Below are positions 44,591 to 57,172 of a DNA stretch of 64,000 nucleotides, in pieces. The DNA is taken from positions 45,747,501 through 45,811,500 of the forward strand of contig CM065803.1 in NCBI GenBank assembly GCA_033398695.1, in the 5' to 3' direction. The stretch is from Orobanche coerulescens. Lineage: Eukaryota > Streptophyta > Magnoliopsida > Lamiales > Orobanchaceae. A program made the translations under genes and the position numbers. The notes below the pieces were generated by a model. The model searched no databases and was not told the DNA's origin. It worked only from the letters and a program-made list of their open reading frames with translations. Position 1 is the stretch's first letter. The number at the start of each line of letters is the position of its first letter.

Positions 44591-45279
44591 CTAAAATACA
44601 ACACAAGTATTTCGCCCAAAACACAGGGTCAGATATACATGATAAATGATTCTCCCGACATTATACAATCCACATATTAGATCTCAAAGGAAACATTCCA
44701 ACTACTGAACATACCCCTCGGGCGTATGAACAATCAGTCCCAAATCATCGAACATATCCAATCATACATGGACTTTGAACGATTAAACAATATGGCTCAA
44801 GATGGACATCATAGTACACCCGATCTGGAAATGTGTCCGTGTACATGTCTACCCCGTATACGGAATCCAGAATATACATGTGACAATGTACCTAATTAGC
44901 CTCACGAACTACGTCTCGTGTGCACAGTCCAATAAGGAAAATATCCACGTATGACTATATAAGTGCCCGGCTCCTACACAATGACCAATCGGCACGCAGA
45001 TATGATTCTAGAGATGTCACGATACAACATGACAACGAATTCAACAAATTACATAACCTATTAAGGATCAAGAGAAACTCACCAAAATGACAACGAGGAC
45101 CAAACGAGATCAATGATTCAAAGTGACATACTTGGGAATGCAATCCCAGGATGGAAAACGAAAAAACGTCAAGGACAATATCAAATTACGAGTCACCAAT
45201 TCATAAACATTTCATACACATGAAACGTATAATCATCACAAGAATCTAATCATCATTATAACCAAGCAAGATAACTTAC
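44591..45279 (-). other. Predicted leader intron (D, left LTR)
   Basis: Sense donor TTGAG|GTAAGTTATC (canonical GT), branch-like CTGAC followed by CCC-TGTGTTTT-GGG, acceptor GTTGTATTTTAG at 44591. 689 nt. No RNA evidence. Confidence 0.5.
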
Positions 45280-46512
45280 CTCAATTCCGTAAGCGAAAGA
45301 TAGTCCTTCTCCAAATGATCAAACGGGCGGTATCCTCGGATAAACACTCAATCGAACAAGCAACCTTGAATGAAACGTAATTCATTCACTAACACATTCA
45401 CATAATATTAATATCAATTCGTAGGAAACGACGCCCGCAACCTACTCGCATAGTTCATTCCACCCTAATGAATACCTTAACAATTAATGAAAGGTTTCAA
45501 TGCATGTACTTCATATTCCAAAATCGGATCACCATACCAAAAGTGTCCTTTAATACTCTTGTCATTCTATGAACAAAACATCTTCAATTCACCAATAAAA
45601 TTGGTTTAATCGAATTCTTATGTTCTACAACATCTATTATTATACAAGGATAGTCATAACGAATTCGATACTCAATCTACTATGGCATTATCATTCATAA
45701 ACAACATCACCTTCTTAAGATCACTATTTATTTAGTATGAACATTCTAAGTTATCAACACATTAGATTAATGAAGAGTTATTGTAGTAATTATCAAGATC
45801 CTTACTATTCTTCAAAGACTTGTGAAGCTGAACCATAATGATTGTTAAAGCTTCTAAGATCTCTGAACAAGATCATCTAATCCTATCTTTATCATTATCA
45901 AGTTCTTCCCAATGTAATTAAATACCTAAAATGGTGTTTAAACACTTTATGATATCAATTCTATTGGTTTAATCCAACTATGGTGAAGCTAACCGATTCA
46001 ATGATGTTCTACTGAGCTAAATTCGTCCAGCAAGATGAGTATGATAACTACAACATGGTTAGTATCACTATATCATCAAGAATACATCAATTTCAAACCC
46101 TCATTTATCATATTCATCAAGAAGTGTTTAAAAAGTTGGATTAAAACTATGTTTTACTTGATTAATTTAACTCTAGGTGAAATATACTTCCTCATTAACA
46201 CCAACATACGAAAAGTACAGAGAAGAGATACACACATACCTCCAGAAATGATGAACAACTCTCAACACTATACACACATACCTACAGAAATGATGAACAA
46301 CTCTCAACACTACAAGAAAGTACACTCCAAGCTCAAGAACACCTCCTAATCTTCAAGGTAATGAGCTCCACTCCAAGATTTAAGGCTTAAACACAAGTTG
46401 GAGGAGGTTTATATCGATTTTGGGGTGCAGAGGGATGATATATGGAGAGAAAATCGGTGTAGAGTTGTGAAGAAATGAAAAACAGGCTGGTCCTATAAAT
46501 AGACTGTACAGG

Positions 46513-46860
46513 CTTAACGTACGCTGTCGGGGAAATTTAGCGTACGTTAACACTCTTACGCATGCTAACCGGTTAATGTTACGTACGTAAGCGGCTTACA
46601 GTGGCTACTGTCTTGAATCCGCAGGCCACTAGCGTACGCTAATGAAAAGGGTGTTACGTACGCTATTAAAGGTTGACTCTGACCGACACGACAGCTCAGA
46701 CATCACACACACATGCATGCCAACGGATAACAGGTTCACGTGCGGAAGTAAACTAATGTCATATTCTCTCTTAGCGTATGCAACAGAGGAAGCATTACGT
46801 ATGTTAAGGCACAAGATTAATGTACGTTAATCATGCTACGTAGCGTACGCTACACCGCCA
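46513..46860. repeat. CGTACG palindrome array in U3 of D
   Basis: TAGCGTACGTTA (46538-46549), TTACGTACGTAA (46579-46590), TAGCGTACGCTA (46630-46641) and near copies to about 46855. They begin about 12 bases upstream of the sense TATA-like box. Confidence 0.8.
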
Positions 46861-47079
46861 GAAAAGGCTCAAAAAATGCAACCCTCCCATAACATGAATC
46901 ATCAAGTATGAAGTGAAATAACAACGATACGAAGCTTGGATCTATAACACCTCACATAATACTAAATGAAACAATCCACGATATTCAAATTACTCGAGTA
47001 ATACAACGACAGATAAAAATGAAAAATTACAGTCGAATATTACATACTCCCCCCCCTAAAAGGAGTTTCGTCCTCGAAA

Positions 47080-47505
47080 CTAAGGGGTAAATAGTTTGGG
47101 ATATCTCATTCGCATACTATCCTCGGTTTCCCACGTAGCCTCCTCGACTCCATGTCGTGACCACTGAACCTTCAGTAGGGGAATCGTCTTGTTCCACAAC
47201 TGTTTGTTCCTCCTCTCGAGTATCTGCACAGGACGCTCCTCATACGAATGATCCTCCGCTATTTCGATCTCTTCGAACTGAAGTACATGGATCGGATCAG
47301 CAACATACTTCCTCAATTGGGAGACATGGAACACGTTGTGAATCCGACTCAAAGTCGTTGGCAAAGCCAGTCGATAGGCCAGATCACCCACATGCTCCAA
47401 AATCTCAAACGGCCCAATGTACCTCGGGATCAGATTGCCCTTGTTCCCAAAACGAAAAACACCTCGGGTAGGAGACACCTTCATTAGCACATGGTCACCC
47501 ACCTC
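47080..47505 (-). pseudogene. pol: D integrase C-terminus with chromodomain-like tail
   Basis: Continues D pol across the E insertion: VGDHVLMKVSPTRGVFRFG, YIGPFEILEHVGDLAYRLAL, HNVFHVSQLRKYVADP, then EERPVQILERRNKQLWNK and VQWSRHGVEEATWETEDSM, ending KLFTP. The last 60 residues match the chromodomain region that in Tekay/Del elements directs integration to heterochromatin. Open to the stop at 47080. Confidence 0.88.
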
Positions 47506-47660
47506 TGTAATATCCGGATTTATTACGGTGTATTTCATCTGTATTCAAACCATGTATTATTCGGATTGGTGGTTTTGATTATTGGAGTATGATATTTCGT
47601 GCATTGATATCATTGTACATAAGTATAGAATCATGCAAAATTGCTCAAACAACCTCGTGA

Positions 47661-47885
47661 TAGCGCACGCTAAGAATGTATCTTAACGCGCGCTATCGGG
47701 CTATTATTAGCGCACGCTATGAAGGTAGGAGTTGCATGCGCTAAGGACTCAATTATTGAGCGGGACAGCTAGCACATGCGCCAGCCGGGACATGGGTCCG
47801 GATAAGATTCTCGCGGACGAGCCCGGACAATTCTGAAGTCAACAATTATTAGCGCATGCTAAGGAATGCTTAGTAGCGTGCGCTA
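47661..47885. repeat. TAGCGCACGCTA inverted-repeat array upstream of E TATA
   Basis: TAGCG-CA-CGCTA at 47661-47672 and 47708-47719, TAGCGCATGCTA at 47850-47861 and TAGCGTGCGCTA at 47874-47885, with partial copies between. A second cluster with the same core is downstream at 48735-48957, plus one at about 49254. Confidence 0.85.
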
Positions 47886-47906
47886 ACTTGTTAAAATGCA
47901 GAATAT

Positions 47907-47914
47907 TATAAATA
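47907..47914 (+). promoter_or_regulatory. LTR TATA box (element E)
   Basis: GAATATTATAAATAGGAC, 22 bases after the last TAGCGTGCGCTA motif, duplicated in the 3' LTR at about 55198. Confidence 0.7.
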
Positions 47915-49141
47915 GGACAACAACTCGTTTTGGCTTACATTTTACTCGTTCCTTCTGCATACTTGAGAGGCCAGAGAGCTGAGATATCCTCCTACATACT
48001 TAGAACACATATTGTTGGTGTTTATATATTGGCTATCACTTGGGAGTAATCATTGAAGAGGAATAGCACCTTGGAGTGGCATACAACCAACCGGAGTTGG
48101 ATTCTACCTTACGGTTCAGTGATTTCCATCATATTAAGGTATGTTTAATCTATCTCAAGACTTAGAGTTGGATTCTAACGATTTGGATGATCATGTTAAC
48201 AAGATATGGATTTTCATAGATGAATTATCCAAGTATATCATGTTTGGAATAGTGAGATGAATAAGCCTTAAGTACCTTGATTATAATCATCATGATTCGA
48301 ATCTTATTACACTGAATATGTAAAGATAAGCTTCTATCATTGGTAATTCGAATCTAGTAGATGACTTCATAATAATCATGGGCTTGACTTTAACAAATCA
48401 TTATTGTTGAATAAATCTAAAGGATTGATCATGGAAAGATTTATCTAGTATAGATGGAATGTTTAAACAACTTCAGCATGATAATATTGATTGATATAAG
48501 GTGTTGATATCAACCGTTACGCTTTTCGAATCGTCATATGAAGAATTGTAGTCGAAATGGAATATGGTTTATATGGTATGCATATCCTTGAATCCGAAGA
48601 TGTTATTATCCGTAAGATCATTCATAATCGTGTGTACATGATATTCATGGAGGTAACATGAAGTATCACGGAAGATTTCATTGTTTCGATCATGGCGAGA
48701 ACAGTTTACTGCTCAGCAGTAAACTGCCATGCATAGATAGCGCACGCTATGCTATGAATATTAACGTGCGCTATCGAGCACGAGTTAGCGTGCGCTACAT
48801 TTAGTACGTAATGTATGCTAGACCATCAGACGAGTCAGTTGGCTGGTCAGTGAAGTACTGACCATGCATAGTTAGCGTACGCTAGGCTTTGTTGTTTGCG
48901 TGCGCTATCGAGCAGACTTAACGCACGCTACACAGAGTACTTAGCGTGCGCTAAGCAGTTCAGGCAGATTGCATTTTATGAACTTTTGGCCGTGAATCGA
49001 ATTGTTAAACATTCGTACGACGTGAGATAAATCCTATATCATTTCTTTTGTTAAGGTTTGGTCTCGTTACGTGATTGATTGAGGAGGACGACCTTCGAGT
49101 GTTCATTTTCGTGGAAGTATTGTTCTTGTCTTCAAATCGAG

Positions 49142-49546
49142 GCAAGTACCTTAATTGTGTTATGTATTGTTGTTATACATATTGTCGTGCATGTATGTCG
49201 TTATTGTATGTACACCTCGTGTTGGTCCGATGGGATCATCGGGGGATCTATGCTAGCGTGCGCTGGATCATCGGACGGGTTTTTCCACCACGGGTTGGTC
49301 TAACGGGATCATCGTGGGTTCTAGGCAGTGAACGCTGGATCGACGGAATTACCATGTGTATGTTATGATATCATGTTGTGATTATCAGTTATGTATGTCA
49401 TTTATGAGTTTCTCGTAGGAGAAGACTCGTTAGTATTTTGTCGTTTACATTATTATTATTCGTGAGATATGAATAATATGTTGTGGTACTTGTACTAGCA
49501 ACATTGTGCTAACCCCTTCGGGGGTGAACATTTTGTTTATATTCAG
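49142..49546 (+). other. Predicted GC-AG leader intron (element E)
   Basis: Donor ATCGAG|GCAAGTACC; branch-like GTGCTAAC (A at 49512) directly followed by ACCCC-TTC-GGGGGT (49512-49525); acceptor TTTATATTCAG at 49546, 34 nt from the branch A. 405 nt. No RNA evidence. Confidence 0.5.
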
Positions 49547-49816
49547 GATCCAGGAGAGCGGGAAAACAACCACTGGAGCTGCATGACGACAAGGGTGCGG
49601 AGTGATGTTTTGGCCGGATTTATTTATCTGTTGTTTATTCGCTATTTCAATAAGTACTCGAGTACGAAGTTATTTGTGATGGATTTGAATTGGTGATGTA
49701 TTATTGAGTTCCTGTTGAACAATTGTACTTTCAGTATTTGGTAAGAACTGTTGTATCTTAATTCTGTTATTTCTATTCGTTAGTACCTTTTAATGTCTGT
49801 TCAATTCTTCAGCCTT

Positions 49817-49841
49817 GTAAATCCTTATGTAAAGGATTTAC
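49817..49841 (+). other. Conserved LTR stem-loop (element E, 5' LTR)
   Basis: Perfect 10-bp stem GTAAATCCTT/AAGGATTTAC with a 5-base loop, followed by GGCGCTGTAATATTCC. Repeated at 57105-57129 with one loop change. Confidence 0.65.
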
Positions 49842-49884
49842 GGCGCTGTAATATTCCTGAATATATTGGGGGTGTTACATAATA

Positions 49885-49896
49885 TGGTATCAGAGC
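49885..49896 (+). other. Primer binding site of element E
   Basis: TGGTATCAGAGC, the exact initiator-Met-tRNA site, 5 bases after the LTR. Confidence 0.93.
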
Positions 49897-50114
49897 TAAG
49901 ATTATGGATATCTTGGTCGTTGGGTTAAAATAGGGGTCATTTATGTCTTTTGAGGTAACCAGCTGTGAACGACATCACTGCACTGCCTACGTCTTCATGC
50001 GAACGGTGGTTGTAAGTTCCTAAACTCTATCTCGTTCTTTACATATTGTGTCTCTTTATACTCGAATATTAGAACGATGTTGCTTCCTGTATATTGAGTA
50101 TTTATGCTTACAGT

Positions 50115-51198
50115 ATGTTGAGAGGCGGACGTGGACGTGGTCGCGGTCGTGGACGCGGACGAAGAAATGCTGAAAGGGAAGCGTCGCCTTCTAACCAGGC
50201 CAGTCATAGCTCAGGCGAGCCACAACAATCTATTAATAACGAACCAGATCCTGCTGTACCAGAGATCCTTCGTCAAGTGGTGAACCAGATGACTCAGTTC
50301 GCCCAGGTCGTGGATCGAATGCAAGTAGCGGTGGGACTACAGCAGGGAGAAAGACAGCAAGGGATCCCAGACATGGGAAATCGAGGTGACCGGTGGCTGC
50401 AAGAGGTGGCGAAGATGCAACCACCCAAATTCGACGGTATTTCTGAGACTCCCACCTGGGACCATTGGTTGAAAGAACTGGAGAAAATCTTTGCCGGAAT
50501 TAATCGCCGGGCAATAGGAGAGCCTCTATTGCTCAATATTTTACGATAGGGAAGCGTCCGAATGGTGGGAAGCCATCCAGCCTGTAGACCACGATGCCGA
50601 TTGGACAGAGTTTAGATTGATGATGGAAGCTCAGTATTGCCCTCGTCCTGTGAGGGAAGCCAAAGTTCGGGAGTTTTTCTCCGCTCAGCCTTCTGACGTG
50701 CCAGTATCCCAGGCGATTAAGACGTTTAACCAACAGCTGGCATTTGTTCGACATCTGGTCAGAACAGATGCAGAAATGATGATCCATTTCGATATGAGAA
50801 TGAAACCAGAAATCCAGAGGTACATGTCCTGATTTGAATGTACCACACTCCGTCAATACCAGGATAAGGCGTTGGCGTATGAGATCAAGGAAGCAGCTAT
50901 GGAGAAATTTTCGGAATACAAGAAATAGAAAGTCTCTGGTACTTTTACAGAGCACAAGAACAGCGGGGCTCGTAAGGCCCAGTCATCCTTTCACTCTTTC
51001 AAGAAACCTCCGCACCCAGTTAGGAGCGGAAAGAACTTCGGAGCGACATCAACTATTACTGATGTTACCAGGAAATGCTTTAACTGCGCCTGCACGGGCA
51101 CTATCGACGGAATTGCCCCTTCCCGCCATGACTTGTTTTGATTGTGGACGAGAGGGACATCGGGCGGTGTTTTGTGAAGAGGTCAAAGTCTTTTAGAG
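50115..51198 (+). pseudogene. gag: Element E gag, frameshifted
   Basis: Start MLRGGRGRGRGRGRGRR (an upstream in-frame ATG at 50094 is less likely). The gag domain includes WLQEVAKMQPPKFDGISE and WDHWLKELEKIFAGIN. The frame shifts near 50505, resuming as YFTIREASEWWEAIQPVD then YCPRPVREAKVREFFSAQPS. TGA at 50830 and TAG near 50926 interrupt the helical region. The first zinc knuckle is broken by a shift near 51088; the second, CFDCGREGHRAVFC, is intact (about 51133-51175). Confidence 0.87.
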
Positions 51199-51344
51199 CC
51201 CGTACACCACGGCCCGTAAGGAAGCCGATATCAATGACGCAGCAAAGTGTTCAGATGCCTCAGAATTTTGGCCGCGGACGAGGCAGAGGACAATGGGACC
51301 GAAAGGGGACATCAAGTTCCGGATCTGCTCCCCCACGTCTGTAC

Positions 51345-54300
51345 GAGATGAGGAGGACAGACGATCAGGATGTCTTTGCCGCATCGTGCTTGTCAGATCC
51401 TTTCCGGCCGATTAGCATTTTATTCAATACAGGAGCTACGCATTCTTTTATATCTTTGTCTTGTGTAAATCGTTTGAATATTTCCGGTTTTCATACTTGT
51501 GAACCTTATGTTGTTGGTTTACCGAGTGGAGAGAGGATTGTCGGAAATTTAGAAACTAGAAATTTCACTGTATCATTTGGAGGCAGAGAGTGGCTCTCAA
51601 ATCGATCGTAATAGAAATGCAAGGAGACGACTGATACTCGGAGGCGATTGGCTTAATCGATATGGAGCAATTGTGAACTACCGAAGGAGGGATATATCGC
51701 TGATCGGCGACGATGGTTCGAAATTCTGTTTGAGGATGGAAACCGGGAAGCTCGGGAAAATTGATCAAGGCGATGAAAGTCCAAATTGTTGAAACAGTAA
51801 TGCATCTGGTGCTGGTGTTACGCAATGAAGAAAGAAGACGAAATTGTGGAACTTTCATCCATTCCTGTTGTGAACGAATTTCCAGATGTATTTCCTGACG
51901 AGTTACCTGGGCTACCTCCACGAAGGGATGTAGAATTTACCATTGAGCTGGAACCCGGAGCTACACCAATTTCTAAGGCGCCGTATCGTATGGCACCTAC
52001 GGAGATGTACGAACTGAAGAAGCAACTGGAAGAATTACTGGACAAAGGCTATATTCAGCCAAGCGTTTCACCTTGGGGAGCGCCAGTTCTTTTTGTTCGA
52101 AAGAAGGATGGATCGCTTCGACTGTGTATTGACTATCGAGAGCTGAACAAGATGACGATTAAGAACAAGTATCCGTTGCCACGGATTGATGATCTGTTAG
52201 ACCAGTTGCAGGGGGCAACAGTATTTTCTAAAATCGATCTGAGATCAGGATATCATCAGCTGAGGATTAAGGAATCTGATGTTCCGAAATCAGCATTCAG
52301 AACTCGCTACGGACATTACGAGTTTGTAGTGATGCCGTTTGGTCTCACTAACGCACCTGCTGTATTTATGCAATTGATGAACAGAGTGTTCATTGAATTT
52401 TTGAACAAATTTGTGGTCGTGTTCATTGATGACATTCTGGTGTATTCTAAGAGCCCGGAAGAACATGCGCAGCATTTGCGGATTGTATTGGAACTTTTGA
52501 GAAACGAACAATTGTACGCCAAACTTTCTAAGTGTGAATTCTATCTAAAGGAAGTAATGTTCCTCGGCCATGTGGTGTCAGCTAAAGGAGTCCGAGTAGA
52601 TCCTCATAAGATCGAAGCAATCATGGATTGAAAGCCTCCAAAGAACGTGAAAGAGGTCCGAAGCTTCTTGGGACTTGCTGGATACTATCGTCGATTCGTG
52701 GAAGGGTTTTCTAAAATCTCCCGCCCACTTACTCGACTCCTGCAGAAAACTCAAAAGTTTGAGTGGAATGAATTGTGTCAGATTAGCTTTGATGAATTGA
52801 AGAAGAGATTGACGACGGCACCGATTCTATCACTTCCACAGGGAACTGGAGGATTTATAGTTTACAGTGATGCTTCGAACCAAGGACTTGGGTGCGTATT
52901 GATGCAGAATGATAAGGTGATCGCTTATGCGTCGCGACAGCTGAAACCTTATGAAGTGAATTACCCAACACATGATTTGGAGCTAGCAGCAGTAGATTTT
53001 GCCTTGAAGATCTGGAGGCATTATCTGTACGGGACTCACTGCCAGATCTTTACGGATCATAAGAGTCTCAAGTACATATTCAGTCAGAAAGAGTTGAACA
53101 TGCGGCAGAGAAGATGGTTAGAGCTGATCAAGGACTATGACTTGGAGATTTTGTATCATCCAGGCAAAGCAAATGTAGTGGCCGATGCACTTAGCCGCAA
53201 GCATGTTTCTATTCAGATGCTGGAGATGCTGACCTCCCAACTTAGCCTTCAACGAGAGATGATTCGTGAAGGAATTGAAGTGTGGTTACAAAGAGTCCAA
53301 GGACAACTGTGCGTGATGGAGATAACTTCATCATCAACTGAAGGAATCAAATCTAAACAGACAGATGATCCTCTGATGATCCGGTTACGTGATGAAGTGA
53401 TCAAAGGAAAGGCCCCCGGATTCATAATTCATGATGATGGGGTTTTGAGATTTCAGAACTGACTCTGCGTTCCCGATGATGATGTTCTGAAATAGACAAT
53501 TATGAAGGAAGCTCACAGTTCGCCCTATTCTATCCACCCGGGCACCAGTAAGATGTATAAGGACTTGAAGCAGAATTTCTGGTGGGGCAACATGAAGAAA
53601 GATGTAGCGGACTATGTTTTGAAATGCTTGACTTGTCAGCAGGTTAAGATCGAGCATCAATGGCCTGCCGGAATGTTGAAGCCACTCCCGATTCCTGAAT
53701 GGAAGTGGGAGGACATATCGATGGACTTTATCACTAATATGCCGAAAACCAGGACAGGAATGAACATGATTTGGGTGATAGTTGATCGTTTAACCAAATC
53801 AGCTCATTTTCTAGGCATTAAGGATACGTGGGGACCAAAGAGGTTGGCACGAGTATTTATTTCGGAGATAGTTCGATTGCATGGTACGCCGAAGACCATT
53901 GTTTCTGATCGAGACGGCCGTTTTGTGTCTCACTTTTGGAAAGCATTTCATAAGGCCTTGGGGACCGAATTGAACTTCATCTGACTTATCACCCGCAGTG
54001 ACGGACAATCTGAGAGAACTATACAAACGGTGGAAGACATGCTAAGGGCCTGTGCCTTAGATTGGTCAAACGATTGGGAAGTTCATCTACCGTTGATTGA
54101 ATTTACCTACAACAATAGTTGGCATGCTTCCATTAAGATGGCACCGTTTGAGGCATTATACGGAAGGAGATGCAGATCGCCCCTATGCTGGGACAATTCA
54201 TCGGACTTGATCGGGACAGAACCAGAGTTGATCGTGCAGACTCGAGAGAAGATAGCCTTGATTCGTAAAAGGCTGTTGACCGCCCAGAGTCGCCAGAAAT

Positions 54301-54761
54301 CTTACGCAGACGTACGCCGTCGCCCATTGGAGTTCAGTACTGGAGATCACGTACTTTTGAAGGTTTCTCCTACTCGGGGAATCTTTCGTTTCGGAAGGAA
54401 AGGAAAGATGAGTCTGAGATATATCGGACCATTTGAGATCCTCGAAAGAGTTGGGGAGTTGGCATACAGACTAGCATTGCCGCCGTCATTGTGCCATGTT
54501 CATAACGTGTTCCACGTATCCCAGTTACGGAGATATATACCAGATCCCAGTCATATCATTGATTTCGGCGAGATCAAAGTCGCGCAGGATGGGACGTTTG
54601 AAGAAAGACCAGTCAAGATACTCGAGAGTCGAGTTAAGCAACTGAGAAACAAACCAATCGTTTTGGTCAAAGTTCAGTGGTCACGTCAAGGAATGGAAGA
54701 AGCCACCTGGGAAACGGAAACTGATATGAAGTCTAGATATCCCGAGTTATTTTCGTCTTGA
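51345..54761 (+). pseudogene. pol: Element E pol: protease, RT, RNase H, integrase, chromodomain
   Basis: Protease LFNTGATHSFIS (about 51420-51455) has Asn where the catalytic Asp is expected. After a shift near 51600, RT is open at 51825-52631 with [20 protein letters not shown] and the catalytic [11 protein letters not shown] (about 52415-52450). RNase [16 protein letters not shown] and [15 protein letters not shown]. The integrase zinc finger has HPGTSKMYKDLKQNFWWGNM and CLTCQ; its core has SMDFITNMPKTRTG and SDRDGRFVSHFW; then GPFEILERVGELAYRLALP and a chromodomain-like tail ending YPELFSS. Breaks: TGA 52629 (W in D), TGA near 53460, TAG near 53492 and a shift near 53982. Close to D throughout. 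Confidence 0.93.
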
Positions 54762-54796
54762 GTTTCGGGACGAAACTCCTTTTTAGTAGGAGAGTA

Positions 54797-57167
54797 TGTA
54801 ATATCCGGATTTATTACGGTGTATTTCATCTGTATTCAAACCATGTATTATTCGGATTGGTGGTTTTGATTATTGGAGTATGATATTTCGTGCATTGATA
54901 TCATTGTACATAAGTATAGAATCATGCAAAATTGCTCAAACAACCTCGTGATAGCGCACGCTAAGAATGTATCTTAACGCGCGCTATCGGGCTATTATTA
55001 GCGCACGCTATGCAGGTAGGAGTTGCGTGCGCTAAGGACTCAATTATTGAGCGGGACAGCTAGCACATGCGCCCGGCCGTACATGGGTCGGATAAGATTC
55101 TCGCGACGAGCCCGGACAATTCTGAAGTCAACCATTATTAGCGCACGCTAAGGAATGCTTAGTAGCGTGCGCTAACTTGTTAAAATGCAGAATATTATAA
55201 ATAGGACAACAACTCGTTTTGGCTTACATTTTACTCGTTCCTTCTGCATACTTGAGAGGCCAGAGAGCTGAGATATCCTCCTACATACTTAGAACACATA
55301 TTGTTGGTGTTTATATATTGGCTATCACTTGGGAGTAATCATTGAAGAGGAATAGCACCTTGGAGTGGCATACAACCAACCGGAGTTGGATTCTACCTTA
55401 CGGTTCAGTGATTTCCATAATATTAAGGTATGTTCAATCTATCTCAAGACTTAGAGTTGGATTCTAACGATTTGGATGATCATGTTAACAAGATATGGAT
55501 TTTCATAGATGAATTATCCAAGTATATCATGTTTGTAATAGTGAGATGAATAAGCCTTAAGTACCTTGATTATAATCATCATGATTCGAATCTTATTACA
55601 CTGAATATGTAAAGAGAAGCTTCTATCATTAGTAATTCGAATCTAGTAGATGACTTCATAATAATCATGGGCTTGACTTTAACAAATCATTATTGTTTGA
55701 TAAATCTAAAGGATTGATCATGGAAAGATTTATCTAGTATAGATGGAACGTTTAAACAACTTCAGCATGATAATATTGATTGATATAAGGTGTTGATATC
55801 AACCGTTAAGCTTTTCGAATCGTCATATGAAGAATTGTAGTCGAAATGGAATATGGTTTATATGGTATGCATATCCTTGAATCCAAAGATGTTATTATCC
55901 GTAAGATCATTCATAATCGTGTGTACATGATATTCATGGAGGTAACATGAAGTATCACGGAAGATTTCATTGTTTCGATCATGGCGAGAACAGTTTACTG
56001 CTCAGCAGTAAACTGCCATGCATAGATAGCGCACGCTATGCTATGAATATTAACGTGCGCTATCGAGCACGAGTTAGCGTGCGCTACGTTTAGTACGTAA
56101 CGTACGCTAGACCATCAGACGAGTCAGTTGGCTGGTCGCTGAAATCGACCATGCATAGTTAGCGTACGCTAGGCTTTGTTGTTTGCGTGCGCTATCGAGC
56201 AGACTTAACGCACGCTACACAGAGTACTTAGCGTGCGCTAAGCAGTTCAGGCAGATTGCATTTTATGAACTTTTGGCCATGAATCGAATTGTTAAACATT
56301 CATACGACGTGAGATAAATCCTATATCATTTCTTTTGTTAAGGTTTGGTCTCGTTACGTGATTGATTGAGGAGGACGACCTTCGAGTGTTCATTTTCGTG
56401 GAAGTATTGTTCTTGTCTTCAAATCGAGGCAAGTACCTTAATTGTGTTATGTATTGTTGTTATACATATTGTCGTGCATGTATGTCGTTATTGTATGTCC
56501 ACCTCGTGTTGGTCCGACGGGATCATCGGGGGATCTATGCTAGCGTGCGCTGGATCATCGGATGGGTTTTTCCACCACGGGTTGGTCTGACGGGATCATC
56601 GTAGGTTCTAGGCAGTGAACACTGGATCGACGGAATTACCATGTGTATGTTATGATATCATGTTGTGATTATCAGTTGTGTATGTCATTTATGAGTTTCT
56701 CGTCGGAGAGGACTCGTTAGTATTTTGTCGTTTACATTATTATTATTCGTGAGATATGAATAATATGTTGTGGTACTTGTACTAGCATCGTTGTGCTAAC
56801 CCCTTCGGGGGTGAACATTTTGTTTATGTTCAGGATCCAGGAGAGCGGGGAAAACAACCACTGGAGCTGCATGACGACGAGGGTGCGGAGTGATGTTTTG
56901 GCCGGGTTTATTTATTTGTTGTTTATTCGCTATTTCAATAAGTACTCGAGTACGAAGTTATTTGTGATGGATTTGAATTGGTGATGTATTATTGAGTTCC
57001 TGTTGAACAATTGTACTTTCAGTATTTGGTAAGAACTGTTGTATCTTAATTCTGTTATTTCTATTCGTTAGTACATTTTAATGTCTGTTCAATTCTTCAG
57101 CCTTGTAAATCCTTTTGTAAAGGATTTACGGCGCTGTAATATTCCTGAATATATCGGGGGTGTTACA
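54797..57167 (+). repeat. 3' LTR of element E
   Basis: Same sequence as 47506-49879 with few changes, preceded by the purine-rich TTTTAGTAGGAGAGTA. Confidence 0.95.
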
Positions 57168-57172
57168 ACCTC

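Larger units (their letters stand above)
44216..47044 (-). repeat. 3' LTR of element D
   Basis: 2829 bp, TGTAACACCCC to GAATATTACA; its first 860 bp match 61883-62757 closely. It holds a stem-loop (44249-44272), a predicted leader intron, a TATA-like CTATTTATAG (46493-46502) and palindromes at 46513-46860. A 40-bp direct repeat occurs at about 46228-46305 (ACACACATACCT, then GAAATGATGAACAACTCTCA). Confidence 0.92.
47506..49879 (+). repeat. 5' LTR of element E
   Basis: TGTAATATCCGG to GGGGGTGTTACA, 2374 bp. Order: inverted-repeat array, TATA, further repeats, leader intron, stem-loop. Confidence 0.95.
47506..57167 (+). mobile_element. Tekay-like chromovirus E, structurally complete
   Basis: 9662 bp with two LTRs (47506-49879 and 54797-57167), TSD ACCTC (47501-47505 and 57168-57172), primer site, gag, pol and polypurine tract, inserted antiparallel in D integrase. 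The LTRs look about 98-99 percent identical by eye. It is the most complete autonomous-type element here, but gag and pol have frameshifts and stops. Confidence 0.95.

Noticed and set aside
49075..49368. Cys-rich 97-residue frame, repeated at 56362
   Set aside because: Both copies lie in the E LTRs over the leader-intron region; conservation reflects LTR duplication.
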